Notes: generated by a model from the sequence alone, not told the origin. Counted from the stretch's first letter, positions 1 through 11,560 are shown. The stretch is DNA of 64,000 nucleotides from Elephas maximus indicus (GCF_024166365.1 NC_064838.1:76214001-76278000); one strand, 5' to 3'. Made by a program: numbers and translations.

Positions 1-480
1 CTTTTGTCAATTATTGGTGCTCATCACTATTATTAATCTTATTAATTAATACATTTAATCACTTTTTATAAGGAAACCTCAACAAAATTCAAAATCAACT
101 GGAAATGTCACTTACTCATAGAATCCTTCTCTGATTACCCACTATGATGTACTCTTCCAGAAATAATCAAAGCACCCCATTCCCATTAACTCTGTTGTAC
201 TGATCACACTTTGGTTTTTTTGTTTATTTTTAATTGCTTATTAACTGTCTTCCTAATCATCAGAATTTGGCTCTTCTGAAAAGGAAAGGTGCTTATCTTC
301 TATAATCATTCAACAGACAGGTATTGAAAATAAATTGGTTCCAGGCATCAATAAAACAAAAGTCCTTCCCTCAGAGGCTTTCAATCTAGAGAGGAAAATG
401 GAAAGTCACAGAAGTCAACTGAAAACTATACAAAAGTAGTTACACTTTTGATCATAGCTGTAAGGAAATTAAGCAGATGT
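1..480. other. intergenic, nothing recognised
   Basis: AT-rich unique-looking sequence with no open frame, SINE, RTE or L1 match that I can see. Confidence 0.5.
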
Positions 481-870
481 TGAGACAGATAATAATGGCA
501 GGAGTGAAAGATTCTTTTAATAGAGTCATTGGGGAAGGCTTCTCAGAGGAAGTGAAACCAATGTAAGAATATGACTGCTTGTTTCCAGGTAGAGAACCCA
601 GCAAATGCAAAGTCACTGTGGTGAGAAAGGACTTAGATAGGCCTAGCTACAGGTGAAAAAACCCAACATGGCTGAGGAGAGGAGACGGGGAGCTCTTAAT
701 GTGCTTGGGAAGGTAGAGACAGTCATCAGATTAATCAGGAAATTCTAGAACAAGGAAAGGAATTTCCAAAGGCAGTGGGAAGCTGAGGAAGTGTATAAAA
801 GAGTATCATAATCTCTATATTGTAAATACCCTAAATAATAAATCAGACTTATATTTTTAAAAGATATCTC
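481..870. repeat. ancient interspersed repeat, family not assigned
   Basis: The sequence has the texture of an old widespread mammalian repeat: 'ggggaaggcttctcagaggaagtga' type wording, then 'gcaaatgcaaag', 'gtggtgagaaagga' and later 'tttttaaaagatatctctgg'. The last part recurs at 2028-2180. I think I recognise the family's text but cannot name it with confidence. A different section of what may be the same family lies at 10507-11560. Confidence 0.4.
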
Positions 871-980
871 TGGATTTTTCTGGAACATGGGCAGTTTTAT
901 TTCTCACACATCTTGGAGAAAATGACGCTGTTTATTGGGAAACTCATAATGCTATCAGCATGATGACAGTTACTTGCCAA
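727..980. repeat. 3'-flank duplicate of the OR pseudogene (copy A)
   Basis: This stretch matches 2028-2280 at roughly 85% by eye. Shared landmarks in order are 'aattctag.acaagg.aaggaattt', 'attgtaaataccctaaat.ataaatcag.cttatatttttaaaagata', 'ttttatttctcaca' and 'gacagttacttgcca'. Copy A directly adjoins the stop codon of the minus-strand OR pseudogene, so it is that gene's 3' flank. The second copy therefore marks a vanished neighbouring OR unit. Confidence 0.8.
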
Positions 981-1892
981 CTAAAGTCTCTCTTTGAATC
1001 CAAAGTTTCTTCATGGCATTTTTGACCTCTGCATTCCTCAGGGTGTAGATTAAGGGATTTAACATGGGTATGATGATATCCGAAACAGCCATTGCCTTGT
1101 CTATGGGATAAGTGGCCACAGGCCTTACATAGAAGAGAATGCATGGCTCAAAGAACAAGACGATCACTGTGAGGTGGGAGCCACAGGTAGACAGGGCTTT
1201 GTGTCGCCCTTCCGAGCTACAAGACTTCAAGGAGCAGAGGATGATCATGTAGGAGACAATGAGGATAAGAAAGATGGTCACACACATCACCCCACTATTA
1301 AGGATGACCAAGAAGCCCAGGATGTGGGTGTCCATGCAGGCCAGTGTCAGCAGTTGAAACAAATCACACATAAAGTGATCAATGACATTGGGACCACAGA
1401 AAGGTATTTGGTACATGAAGAGGAGCTGTGTAATTGCATGCAAAAATCCTCCCACCCAGACCCCTCCCAGCAGCAGGCAGCACACCCGAGGACTCATGGT
1501 AGTCATGTAGTGCAGGGGCTTACAGATGGCCACATAGCAGTCATAGGCCATCACAATGAGAAGGATGATCGACACCCCACCAAAGAAATGTACTGCAAAG
1601 AGCTGGGTCATGCAGCCTTCGAGCAAGATGGTAGTACTCTCAGAGAAGGAATCCACAATCATCTTGGGGGTGATGACGGAAGAAAAGATGGCATCGGTTA
1701 GGGACAAGTAAGGAAAAAATACATAGGTGACCTCAGACTCTGACTTGCAGTCATAGTTACCACAATGAGTAGGTTTCCCAACATGGTGGTCACATATATG
1801 ATTAGAAATACAATAGAAAATATTTTCCGCAGCTCTGGGTTTTTCGTAAGACCCAAAAGAATGAATTCAGTCACGTTGTTTTGGTTTCCCAT
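970..1892 (-). pseudogene. olfactory receptor pseudogene, family 4 (OR4C-like)
   Basis: A single-exon class II odorant receptor relic on the minus strand. The start is ATG at 1890-1892 and reads [16 protein letters not shown], with a glycosylation sequon NVT and the GN of TM1. The frame runs to SPMYFFLT and then breaks near 1712-1720. Text for the following TM2 motif ([10 protein letters not shown]) resumes in another frame, consistent with a small net deletion. The second part (970-1707) is otherwise open through TM2-TM7. It carries [16 protein letters not shown] (DRY has become DCY, which some intact OR4 genes also show), [24 protein letters not shown] and [23 protein letters not shown]. 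In a living animal this type of gene encodes an odorant-binding GPCR of olfactory neurons. The frameshift before TM2 should abolish that. Assignment to family 4 is firm; the subfamily is a guess. Confidence 0.88.
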
Positions 1893-2027
1893 TTACCAGG
1901 TACTGATACGAGCTCTGGCTGAGAGTCGGAAAATCTAGAAAAGGAACATAGCATTTAAAATTAGTGACTATTTGTCTGCATTTATCCGGCTCAAGATGTG
2001 TTTGGAGGGGTAAAGGCAGTAACCAGG

Positions 2028-2280
2028 TAAACCAGAGAATTCTAGGACAAGGCAAGGAATTTCTAAGGGCAATGGGAAACCAAGGGAGGGTATAAAGCAA
2101 AATAGTATTATAATTTCTTCATTGTAAATACCCTAAATTATAAATCAGGCTTATATTTTTAAAAGATACCTCTGGATTCTAGTGGAAGTTGGGCAATTTT
2201 ATTTCTCACATATCTCTTACGGAATAATTTTCAGGAGAAATTCATAATGCTCTCAGCATAATGACAGTTACTTGCCAAAC
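2028..2280. repeat. 3'-flank duplicate (copy B), orphaned from its OR
   Basis: This is the second copy of the segment at 727-980. It ends in the same 'gacagttacttgcca' words that precede the OR stop codon in copy A, but here the sequence runs into a SINE instead of an OR coding exon. Only about 135 bp separate it from the start codon of the OR pseudogene. Confidence 0.8.
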
Positions 2281-2282
2281 AG

Positions 2283-2498
2283 TCTAGACCAGATGCCATG
2301 GAGTAGATTCCGACTCATGGTGACCCCACGTATGTCAGAGTAGAACTGTGAGCAGTAGGGTTTTCTATGGCTGATTTTTCAGAAGTAGATTGCCAGGCCT
2401 TTCTTTCAAGGTGCCTCTGGGTAGATTCAAACCTATAACCTTTGGGTTTGCAGCTGAGGTCGTTAACTGTTTGTATCACCTGGGACTTCACGTTTCTC
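2283..2498 (-). repeat. AfroSINE, long subtype
   Basis: Reverse-strand SINE: 'gattccgactcatggtgacc' then 'agagtagaactg', 'ggttttctatggctgattttt', 'cagaagtagattgccaggcc' and 'ggtttgcagctgaggtcgttaac'. It is diverged. Confidence 0.75.
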
Positions 2499-3553
2499 AA
2501 AGTTCCTAATCAATTACTAAGGATGCAGTGAGCACCAATACAATTCATGATATTTTATAGAACAAAAGGAAACTGCAACGAACTGTGAACTGAATAGAGA
2601 ATACTGGTGTCAGCCCTTTCTCCAGGCTTGAGAGTGGAGTTGATATCAGAGACTGGCTACTATTCTTCCGTCAATCAGACTCAATGATGACAGTTATCGG
2701 GTATAGTCTGTAAACATTTGTATTTCTAGACTTGCTTCAGCCATAACCAAGGAGCAAACCATACCCCAAACTTCCAGCTCAGCGCTGACTTACAACCATC
2801 AGCTGCTTTTGTGATATTCCTTTTCTCTTTCCACAATGGCTCAGTGAGGAACATTTTTTAAAGGACTGGTCAAACAAGAAAGGGGCAATCTTAGTTAACA
2901 TTTTTCTTTTTCTTTGTCAGTCCAGTTCCCTCTTATTCCCTAATTATTTAAGCAGACAACAGATATTTTAAAAACTCAGCAGATGCTGCAAAGTTGAGCA
3001 ATAAAAAGAAGCGTCAGATGTGGCTCTTTTCCTCAGATAAGGGGCAGGCCTAGTAAATTTAAAATAATGACAAATAAATCATTGAGAATGGAAGAAATGA
3101 AAGAAAAACAAAGTACTGAAGTTTTAAAGCTAGACAAAGGCTATTCCCTGCAGGGAGGAAAGCATGAGCAAAGGCCCAGAGCTGGGGATAAGAGACACGG
3201 TTCAGGGCAGAACAGAGAGCTAAGGTCTTAGAGTTAACATAGACCAGGTTCTAATTTTGACTTCTGGAACACTTTTTAGCTGTGTAATTAGCTAAAAGTC
3301 ATTTATCCGTCCAGATCTGCATTTTTATGTAGAAATATTGCATTTGTGTATTTATAAATGTATTTTAATAATATAAATTTATACATAGATTGCATCATGT
3401 ATGCAAATATACTGTACATTAAATTTTTAATCAACTGTTTATTATTGCCAACATTCCATGTCAGTATATGGAGATTTATCATATTCCCAATTTTCTGCTA
3501 GTACAATGCTACGGTGAATATTTTATGTTGATGTATGTATCTATGACTATATC
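2499..3553. other. intergenic, mostly unassigned; possible MIR remnant
   Basis: No gene seen. Around 3225-3310 the words 'acttctggaacactttttagctgtgtaatta' resemble the core of an ancient MIR SINE. From 3340 to 3520 the sequence is AT-rich without a recognisable repeat. Confidence 0.35.
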
Positions 3554-3716
3554 AGGGAAACCCTGGTGGCATAGTGGTTAAGACCTATGGCTGCTAACCA
3601 TAAAGGCAGGCAGTTCGAATCCATCAGGTGCTCCTTGGAAGCCCTGTGGGGCAGTTCTACTATGTCCTTTAATGTTGCTGTTAGTCAGAATCAACTAGAC
3701 AGCAACCGGGCCAGGT
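3554..3716 (+). repeat. AfroSINE
   Basis: tRNA-like head 'gggaaaccctggtggcatag', 'tggttaagacctatggctgctaacc', B-box-like 'ggcagttcgaatcc', body 'ccttggaagccctgtggggcag', tail 'cagaatcaactagacagcaacc'. Confidence 0.9.
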
Positions 3717-3831
3717 TATAACAATATAGATGCAGATAAAGAAATATAGCAATAGATTTCAGTATTTCTTTAAAATAAGTTTTTGCAATAGAGTTGCAGA
3801 ATCACAGGAAATGAACATCTTACACTTGGAT

Positions 3832-3992
3832 AACCAAACCAAACCCACTGGCATCAAGTTGATTCTGGCTCAGAAGCCCTATGGGACAGAGTAGAATGGC
3901 CCCAAGGTGTTTCCAAGGGGCAGCTGGTGGATTAGAACTACTAACCTTTTGATTAGCAGCCATTGCTCTTATCCACTGTGCCATCAGGGATC
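3832..3992 (-). repeat. AfroSINE
   Basis: Reverse copy starting 'aaccaaacccactggcatcaag' and ending 'ccactgtgccatcaggga'. It lies 115 bp from the plus-strand copy at 3554-3716, so the two form a loose inverted pair. Confidence 0.9.
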
Positions 3993-4778
3993 CACTTGGA
4001 TAGGTATTGGTAAATTCTCCTTACAAAATGGTCATTCATAACAATAATATATTTCTTTCTCTCCTTTTTTTTCTATTATTTTTGCCTTTCTTCTTTACAT
4101 CAATTTCTTACTTTTCAGTTGTATTATTTTTGTTATTATAGAGGCATCATTGTATATCAGAATATAATTCAGAAGAATTTTTAGTAAGTAAACATTTAAA
4201 CTCATTTCATAGATAAAGAACAATTATTCTTTGTCTAAGTAGATTTGTCAATAATCGATCTACTCATCTCAAAATAACAACCGTAATAATAATTAGCATT
4301 TATTAAGCATATTGACTTGTTCACTTCCTTGAGGTCATGAAGTTAGTGAGTAATATAGTCTGTTTTTGAATCCGGGAAGCTGGAGTCTGGAGCTGAGAGT
4401 TCTTTCTGAATTCTATCTGGGCTATATAACATCTCCATTGAAAACCCACGTACCTAGATGGTTCTAGGGATTGCAGTTGGATTGTCTGTTTTATGTAGTC
4501 GGTGGACTTGTATCTCTAAAGCTTTCTGAGTATCAAACTAGATTTTTCTCTTGTCCCTAAAGGACTTTAAAGTAGCCTCTTTAGTACATATATCACCCCA
4601 GGTTTTTTTTTTTCTTTTTTCATAAAACCAATGGCAGATTAATGGGATTGCAACTGACTGCAGTAGAATTTTGCAGAATGGAAGTGACAATAATGTTTTA
4701 ATTTTTAATATTGTGATCTATAATAATTTATCAGTGTTTCCATAGGCTGCTCCTAAATTACCTCTATCCTCGCTATCA
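3993..4778. other. intergenic, nothing recognised
   Basis: AT-rich DNA with short poly-T runs; no gene or repeat family identified. Confidence 0.4.
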
Positions 4779-4975
4779 CCAAACCACCGGCATTACCATA
4801 GCTGTTCCTACCACCACCACCACCACTGTGATCATCACTGTCATCACCAGCACTGCCACAACTACTGCCATTATCACCAACACCAGCATCATCACCAGCA
4901 CTGCCACCACCACCATCATTACTGCTGCCTCCACTGCCACCGTCTTCATCGCCATCACCACTCCCACTGTTGTGC
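4779..4975 (+). repeat. degenerate CAC/CAT-CAC trinucleotide array
   Basis: About 200 bp built from CAC, ACC, ATC and GCC triplets ('accaccaccaccaccactgtg', 'atcaccagcactgccac' repeated several times). A higher-order unit of the type 'atcaccagcactgccacna' recurs at about 4842, 4872 and 4889-4906. The valine/methionine-rich reverse frame is a by-product of the triplets. Confidence 0.85.
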
Positions 4976-5138
4976 CTATGGGTAGATCTACTTATAACAA
5001 AATTTAGTAGTTGTTCTGTTTTACTGATAAAGAAATATAAAAATTCAACTTATTCCTAAATGAAGATCTTCAATCTAAAATTTAAGTATTACTCTCTAAA
5101 TATCACAGTTTTTTAAGAAAAAGAATACATTAATACCT

Positions 5139-5385
5139 TTTTTTTTTTTTTTTTTTACCCTTAATCTAAGATGAGAAAGAATAACATGTAGGGAAAGAAA
5201 GAGAGAAATGGCCTTGAGAACTAAGAAAAAAAGAGAGACAAGAAGAAAATAAATGGAAAGAGAGTAGGAAACACACATAGACACTCAGAGGGGAGAAAGA
5301 GAGCTAGAGCTAAATAGGAGAGAGAGGGGGAGAGAGAGAACACAGCAAGAGAAAAAGATTGAAATGAAATCGGAAAAAAAAAAAT
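5139..5385 (+). repeat. poly-T followed by GA-rich purine tract
   Basis: A run of 19 T at about 5139-5157 is followed by over 200 bp of A/G-rich sequence with GAGA and GGGA clusters, densest at 5310-5345 ('gagagagagggggagagaga'). Confidence 0.8.
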
Positions 5386-7188
5386 CAGACAATCTCCTAG
5401 TAACTATTTCCAGATACTTTACTCTTTTTTTGGAAACCTATGCATATTATTTTACTTACAAATTTTCATTTCTAAGATGGAGGCCAATTGACATACTTAA
5501 TTTTTCTTCTCAGAGTAAAAAGTAAATCAAGCAAAATAATTTGATCTCACTCCAGTTAGAACTTAAGTATGAACGGAAGTTCATGACTCAAATTCCAGAG
5601 AAGAAATATTGCTAACAGAAAAAGCACAGGTTTTCAGTGTGAATTACTGACATACTTTAAAAGCAAAAGATATAGACATATTAATATGTAATTAATTAAT
5701 TCAATTAAAATTTGTCATAATTTGAAAGTGCTTTCTATGCCATAATTCTATGCAACAATTAAAACCTAAGTATTAAGTACTCAATCAAAAGATAAGGTTG
5801 ACCCTTAGAATTTAGTTTTTACAATTGGCCAAAAGTGGAAAGTTATACAAATAAAGACTCTAATCATTTCAAGTCTAACCCAAGATCTTATCCCACCTGA
5901 GATTCATTCACATAAAGCAACTTCTCCTGAGAGTCTAAGAATGGGTGAAATGATTCCAGTGTATATTTTCTTACTGTGGAAGTAAGTTGCCCAAGATATA
6001 AGTGGAAAAACATCATCCAGTCATTAAACGCTGGTCAAATCTGTCAAACTAGGATTTCTATTGCTTTTGAAGAGCGATTTAAAGCAGAAGTTGTAGGTAT
6101 CTATGAGCCTAACGAAGAAGTATACATTTTGTTTTAACCAAGGGACTTATTTATATCCTCTCCAATTAAGGTTTGCTGAAGAGGTAGCCAAGCAGAGAGT
6201 TTACTGAATCGTTCTGGTCCCTTTTTGAATCGCAGTGGATTGTACATTGAGATCAAAGTAGAAATTGTCTTTGTTCAGTTTCTCAGAAGATACATCATGG
6301 ATACAATGTTTTCCTTTGGGTTATAAGAGGCCAAAGGGCCTATCTGAACAGCTGTGACAAGGCACAGACTTATATCATTCAGTCGTAGCCTTCTGAGGCT
6401 AGTTCTCCACTGACAGAGAGGCTAATCCCTAGCCCAGTGAATTCCCATTCACCCACTTTAATAATAGGATGTACTCAGGGGAAGAATATCACTAAGGCCA
6501 AGGCAACATGCAGGAGCCTAGATCACAGTATTAACCATTTAGTCATTTGTTCACGCACTGTGATGTGTACCTCAAGTACAGAACGGCCACAGCTTGAAAT
6601 AGTCAGAATATAGCAACAGGAAGGAACCTGAGTCATATCCCGTCTCTGGATTCCATCTCCCACTCAGAAGTGATATCTGTCCGAGAGAGGTCACTTTTAT
6701 GGTCAGAAAATTTGTACCCAGGCAGAAAAAAATTATTTATTTTTTTTCAAATTTATTAAGAAACGGCATTTTCAATTAATACTGTTTTACCATTTTTGGA
6801 GTAATGGGCTATAATTTTCATTCCTTCTCCACCCTATAAAATGATTTTATTTGCATTAACTTTTTTTCATCTTCAACACCCTCTCAGGTAATCAGAGTTA
6901 GGATAATTTTTTCAACTTTCAGAATCTAATCCTCATAGATTATCCACAGGCTTATTTTTGCTCTCAAATCATTTTTACTAATTGTCTGATATTAACTCAT
7001 CAGACATAGGATCTGAAGTTACCCTATGGTCACGAGAGCCATTTAGATACAGGTTAGAATCAACTTCTCTTGGTGGGAAAAGATGAGGAGAGAGTAATAT
7101 GAGTCTCTATAGTCAATTCTTACAAATTTTAACTCAGTTGTTCCATTAGTGGCTATTCAGATATGCATCTACTCCCTCTCTATTGCAC
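5386..7188. other. intergenic, nothing recognised
   Basis: No SINE, RTE or OR text and no open frame of note; stop-rich in all frames. Confidence 0.5.
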
Positions 7189-7585
7189 TGTTGTTGTTAG
7201 GCGCTGTTGACTCGGTTCTGACTCACAGTGAACGGAAAGAAACACTGATCAGTCCTGTATCATTCTCAAAGTGGTTTCTATATTTGAGCCCACTGTTGCA
7301 GCCACTGTGTCAGTCTGACTTACTGAAAGTTTTTCTCTTTTTTGCTGACCCTCTGCTTTACCAAGTATGGTGTTCTCCGGTGACTGGTTCCTCCTGATAG
7401 CATGTCCTAAGTACATAAGACAAAGTCTCACCATCTCACTTCTAAGGAGCGTTCTGGCTACACTTCTTCCAAGACAGATTTGTTTGTTCTTCTTGAAGCC
7501 CATGGTGTTTTTAATATTCTTCACCAACATGATAATTTAAAGGCATCATGTCTTCTTTGGTCTTCCTTATTCATTTTCAAGCCCC
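7189..7585 (-). mobile_element. RTE/BovB-like LINE, 3' end fragment
   Basis: Reverse copy of the afrotherian RTE 3' end: 'ttgttgttaggcgctgttga', 'cagccactgtgtcagtc', 'ttttttgctgaccctctgctttaccaag', 'ttcttccaagacagatttgtt' and 'catggtgtttttaatattcttcaccaaca'. It is 5'-truncated, diverged and cannot code. Confidence 0.9.
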
Positions 7586-7740
7586 ATGATGCTATTCTGT
7601 TTTATTTCCTTTATCACATTTGTCATTATTTGAAATTATATCTTTCATTTAGCTTTTATTTGCTTTTTATTTATTTGCACCTAACTAGAATATAACCAGT
7701 AAAAAAACATTGACCTTTCTGTATTTCTGATTTTCAGTTT

Positions 7741-7950
7741 GAATCCCTGGGATGCACAAATGGTTAAGTGCTGGACTACTAGTCGAAAGGTTGACTGTTT
7801 GAACCTGTCGAAGAGGCTCCTCAGAAGACAGACCCAGTGATCTGCTTCTGAAAGATCACAGCCTTGAAAACAGTATGGAACGGTTCTATTCTGCAAATAC
7901 AGGGTCAACATGAGTTGAAACTGACTTGACAACAACTAACAACAACAGGA
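7741..7950 (+). repeat. AfroSINE, long subtype with AAC tail
   Basis: 'gcacaaatggttaagtgctgg', 'gtcgaaaggttgactgtttgaacc', 'gatctgcttctgaaagatcacagcc', ending 'gacaacaactaacaacaaca'. The AAC tail matches the RTE 3' tail, as expected if RTE machinery moved this SINE. Confidence 0.85.
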
Positions 7951-8017
7951 GCGGTACAGTATGTAGAACTTGAAAGATAACAGATGTTTGTTAAAAAAAA
8001 AAAAGTAAATGCACATG

Positions 8018-8415
8018 CTGTTTTTGTCGATAGGTGCCGTGGAGTTGGTTCCAACTCACAGTGACCCCACGTACAACAAAGCGAAACACTGCCTGTGCCT
8101 GCACCACCCTCACAATCCTTGCTGTGCTTGAGCCCATTGTTGTAGCCACTGTGTCAGTCCATTACACTGAGGCTCTTCCTATTTTTTGCTGACACTCTAC
8201 TTTACCAAGAACGATGTCCTTCTCCAGGGACTCATCCCTCCTGACAACATGTCCAAAGAAAGTGAGATGAAGTCTCTTCATCGTTGCTTCTAAGGAGCAT
8301 TCTGGCTGTACTTCTTCCAAGACAGATTTTTTCATTCTTTTGGAAGTCCGTGGTATATTCAGTATTCTTCGACAACACCGTAATTCAAAGTTGTCAATTC
8401 TTCTTCGGTCTTCAA
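8018..8415 (-). mobile_element. RTE/BovB-like LINE, 3' end fragment
   Basis: Starts 'tttttgtcgataggtgccgt' and continues through 'tgtagccactgtgtcagtcc', 'tttaccaagaacgatgtccttc' and 'gtatattcagtattcttcgacaac'. It is truncated at the RTE 5' side near 8415. Confidence 0.9.
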
Positions 8416-8529
8416 CCTATTTGATCAAACAGTCCTTTTTCTTAATAACATGATTAATATTCCAGAGTCCATAATATGGGAAAAGTTACTGTGAAGAACC
8501 GGTATTTATTCAAGGAAGCTATTCTCATA

Positions 8530-8585
8530 CCATAACCCATTGCTGTTGAGTTGATTCCGGCTCATACCGGACAGAGTATACACTT
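8530..8585 (-). repeat. AfroSINE fragment
   Basis: 'accataacccattgctgttgag' followed by 'ttgattccggctcata' and 'ggacagagta'; the rest of the SINE is missing. Confidence 0.6.
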
Positions 8586-9046
8586 AGCCAACCACTGGCT
8601 GTGACTTGAGTCTTAAAGTTTTCTATTGACCTGTGTGCCATATCATCTCAAATTTTACCATTCACTGTTTATTCTTTTGAGTTGATTGCTATCTTATCAA
8701 TTGCACTTCTTTTCTAAAAATAAGTAATATATTTACTTTGGTGGGAATAAAATCGTTAAATTGTTTTTTCCCTTTTACAAGACGAAATAAGTGAAGATGG
8801 GTTACCTGCAAAGATGAGAGTCAACTGAGAGTTTAATGGGAAGAAAACTTCCCAGATGATACAGGAAGAACCAAAGGTTACTTTTATAATATGATCCATG
8901 GTCATCCCTGCACTTTGTCATTTTAGAATCATGTAAAGGATCAACGTAACATTGTGGAAAGAGTCCAGACACCGTCCAAAAAGACTTGGCAATCCAGTTA
9001 ACCTCAAATGGCCTCATTTTGCTCATAAGCCAAATGAAGTTAAACT
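8586..9046. other. intergenic, nothing recognised
   Basis: No gene or named repeat seen. Confidence 0.4.
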
Positions 9047-9243
9047 GGGTGGAGCGAACAGTTAAGTGTTTGGCTGAAAGATTGGTGGTTTGAGTCTACT
9101 CAGAGCAGCCTCAGAAGAAAGGCCTGAGGACCTACTTCTGAAAGGTCATAGTGATTCGGAGCTGCTGTGGAGCACCGTTCTACTCGGACATACGTGGGCT
9201 GGAATGGACTCGACAGCAACCGGTTGGGTTTGGTTTTTTTTTT
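9047..9243 (+). repeat. AfroSINE, long subtype
   Basis: 'gtggagcgaacagttaagtg', 'acctacttctgaaaggtcatag', 'tggactcgacagcaaccggt', then a T-rich end. Confidence 0.85.
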
Positions 9244-9967
9244 TAAGATGGGGATACTGATTACATCACGATGTAAGAATTACTAGCTAACGTTTGTAAA
9301 ATTTCTTCCAAACTGTCTGGTTCATAGTTAATGTTCAACAAAATTTAGTTAATCCCCTCATTTAAATGACACCAAAATGGCATTGCTTAATTAAATATGA
9401 AGCTTAACCCACCCTGTCAAGTAAACGAGGCATATACTATCTTTCTTTTTTTTCCCCTCCCCTTTGGAATAATTTCTTTATAAAGCACAAGAAGTTATCT
9501 GACACAGTTGTTACCCATGAGTAGCTCCACGAGGTAAGTAGAAAGGGAAACGCGGTTCCTTAAGAGCATTCCCAGCCTATCAAGATTTTCCTCCTGAGGC
9601 TGTCAGATTGACTTACATTGTCTCCTAGAGTCTTGTCCTTTCCAGATTTGCTGTAGCCGGTTTATTTTCTTGTGTCTCACTCGTAACTGTTTTAGCACCT
9701 CTTTACTGAGCTTGGTGTCTTTCACTCGGATTCCCATTTATTAGCTTTAATATTGTTCTTTAGATGTTCTTTTAATTCCCTTTTATGCCCTGGATTAAAC
9801 GTGATATATTGTAAGTACTGACCCTTGACTTGCCCTTGTCAATATTCCAAGTTCCTAGGCAGGATATGTCATCCGAAGATTAAAAGAGGCCCCTAAGCTT
9901 TTAATCTTTATCTGCTACAACTTCTAATTGTCAGTAATAATTGGAACTTTTGTCATTTTGTAGTTCA
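9244..9967. other. intergenic, nothing recognised
   Basis: No gene or named repeat seen. Confidence 0.4.
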
Positions 9968-10506
9968 GTTGCTGTTGTTGTTAGGTGCTGTCGAGTCAGT
10001 TCCAACTCATAGCAACCCTATGCACAACAGAATGAAACACTGCCCAGTCCTGTGCCATGGTCACAATTATTGCTATTTTTGAGCCAATTGTTGCAGCCAT
10101 TGTGTCAATCCATCTGGTTGAGGATCTTCCTCTTTTTTCCTGACCCTCTGCTTTACCAAAAATGATGTCCTTCCACAGGGACCGATTCATCCCGATAACA
10201 TGTTGATAGTATGTGAGATGTAATCTTGCCATCCTTGCTTCTAAAGAACATTCTAGTTGTACTTCTTCCAAGACAGATTTGTTCATTCTTTTGGCAATCC
10301 ATGGTATATTCAACATTCTTCACCAACACCACAATTCAAAGGCATCAATTCTTCAGTCTTCCTTATTCATTGTCCAGCATTCACATCAGGAGCACCTTAG
10401 TCCTCAAGGTGACATCTTTGCTTTGTAACGCTTTATAGAGATCTCCTGCAGCTGATTTGGCTAAGGCAATGCGTGTTTTGGTGTCTTGAGTGCTGCTTCC
10501 AGTAGT
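9968..10506 (-). mobile_element. RTE/BovB-like LINE, 3' end fragment
   Basis: A well-preserved reverse 3' end: 'gttgttgttaggtgctgtcgag', 'catagcaaccctatgcacaacag', 'ccattgtgtcaatccatctgg' and 'tgacatctttgctttgtaacgc'. It breaks off near 10506. The minus strand keeps a 106-codon frame of the RTE C-terminal part (9996-10316; residues such as MARLHLTYYQHVIGMNRSLWKD). Confidence 0.92.
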
Positions 10507-11560
10507 TCAATTAGGGACCATAATATTCTTAGATATCTAAGGGGAGATTTGAACACACAGTTAGATGTATGTAAGTGTGGAGGTAGGGAGCATGGTCTGG
10601 AATACAGATGTAAATTTTTGAGTATTCAGCATTTGAATAACCTTTAAGACTATGGGATTGGATGCATTTACTGAAGCAGTATGTATTGACAGAGGAAAAA
10701 TTTAGGATCAATGACTGAGCCCTTGTGCACTCTACAGCCTTAAATAAAAAGTGAAGTAAAAAAGTCAGAATTCACAAAGCAGAATGAGGAGTGACATGTG
10801 AAGTAAAAGGAAAACCAAGAAAATGTGTGATATCGGAAACCAGGTGAATAAAGTATATCAAGGAAGTAAAAGTAATCTGCTATTTCCAATATTTCTGATA
10901 GATCTAGTAAAATGATGGTTGAGACCTGACCATGGGATTTAGCAAAGTGGAGGTCCTTGGCAATATTGACAAGAAAGCTTTGTTAAGGTGGAGCCGTGGG
11001 GAAAGTCTTCCTGGAGTTGGTTTAAGATGGACTGAATAGAAAGGAATTTGTAACAGAAAATAAGAAAACCAGTTCAATGCATTTCACTAAGAAGAAGAAA
11101 TAAATGGAAAAGTTGTTGGCAGAGAAGCAAGGTTAAGAGAATGGAACTTTTAAGATGGGGGAAATAACGAGATGGCTTTATGGTGATGGTATGATGGGGT
11201 AGAGAACGACAGCTGCTAAGGAGGTGGTAGGGAGAACTATAGGACAATTACTGTTGAGTAGACAAGGAGAAATGTGCACGAGTGGAGGTTTTGACTTCAA
11301 ATAGTAGCAAGGATAGTTTACAGAAGAGCAGGGTTCTGTGGTAACAGGCAGGGAGGAAAAGTATGTGGTTACAGATGCTGGACAGTGGGCAGAGAGAATG
11401 GTGTGAGTTTGTAGAAATTCTCTGTTTTAAGTTTCCTCTGTGAAATAGAAAATATAATCATTGGTTGAGACTGAAGAAAAGGAAGGATGTGCTGGGGGTT
11501 TGAAGAGAGGAAAAGGTGTGAAATAATCCTTTAGGCCAGAGGGAAAATAAATGGACTGAC
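10507..11560 (+). repeat. probable ancient interspersed repeat, family not assigned
   Basis: Over a kilobase with recurring old-repeat wording: 'tactgaagcagtatgtattgac', 'ggatcaatgactgagccct', 'tctgatagatctagtaaaatga', 'gggatttagcaaagtggaggtc', 'aatattgacaagaaagct', 'taagatgggggaaataac' and 'gaagagaggaaaaggtgtgaaata'. I recall near-identical phrases from a dispersed mammalian repeat but cannot name it. No open frame is present. Confidence 0.5.

Noticed and set aside
1174-1701. 175-codon plus-strand open frame
   Set aside because: It is the antisense shadow of the OR pseudogene at 970-1892, rich in His/Gln/Asp as expected from a reversed OR exon.
3554-3640. tRNA gene (A/B box-like words in 'tggttaagacc' and 'ggcagttcgaatcc')
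   Set aside because: The words are the tRNA-derived head of an AfroSINE, which recurs across the window; no complete cloverleaf is present.
4776-4967. Hydrophobic val/met-rich minus-strand frame that could look like a membrane protein
   Set aside because: It is translation of the CAC/ATC triplet array; there is no independent coding evidence.
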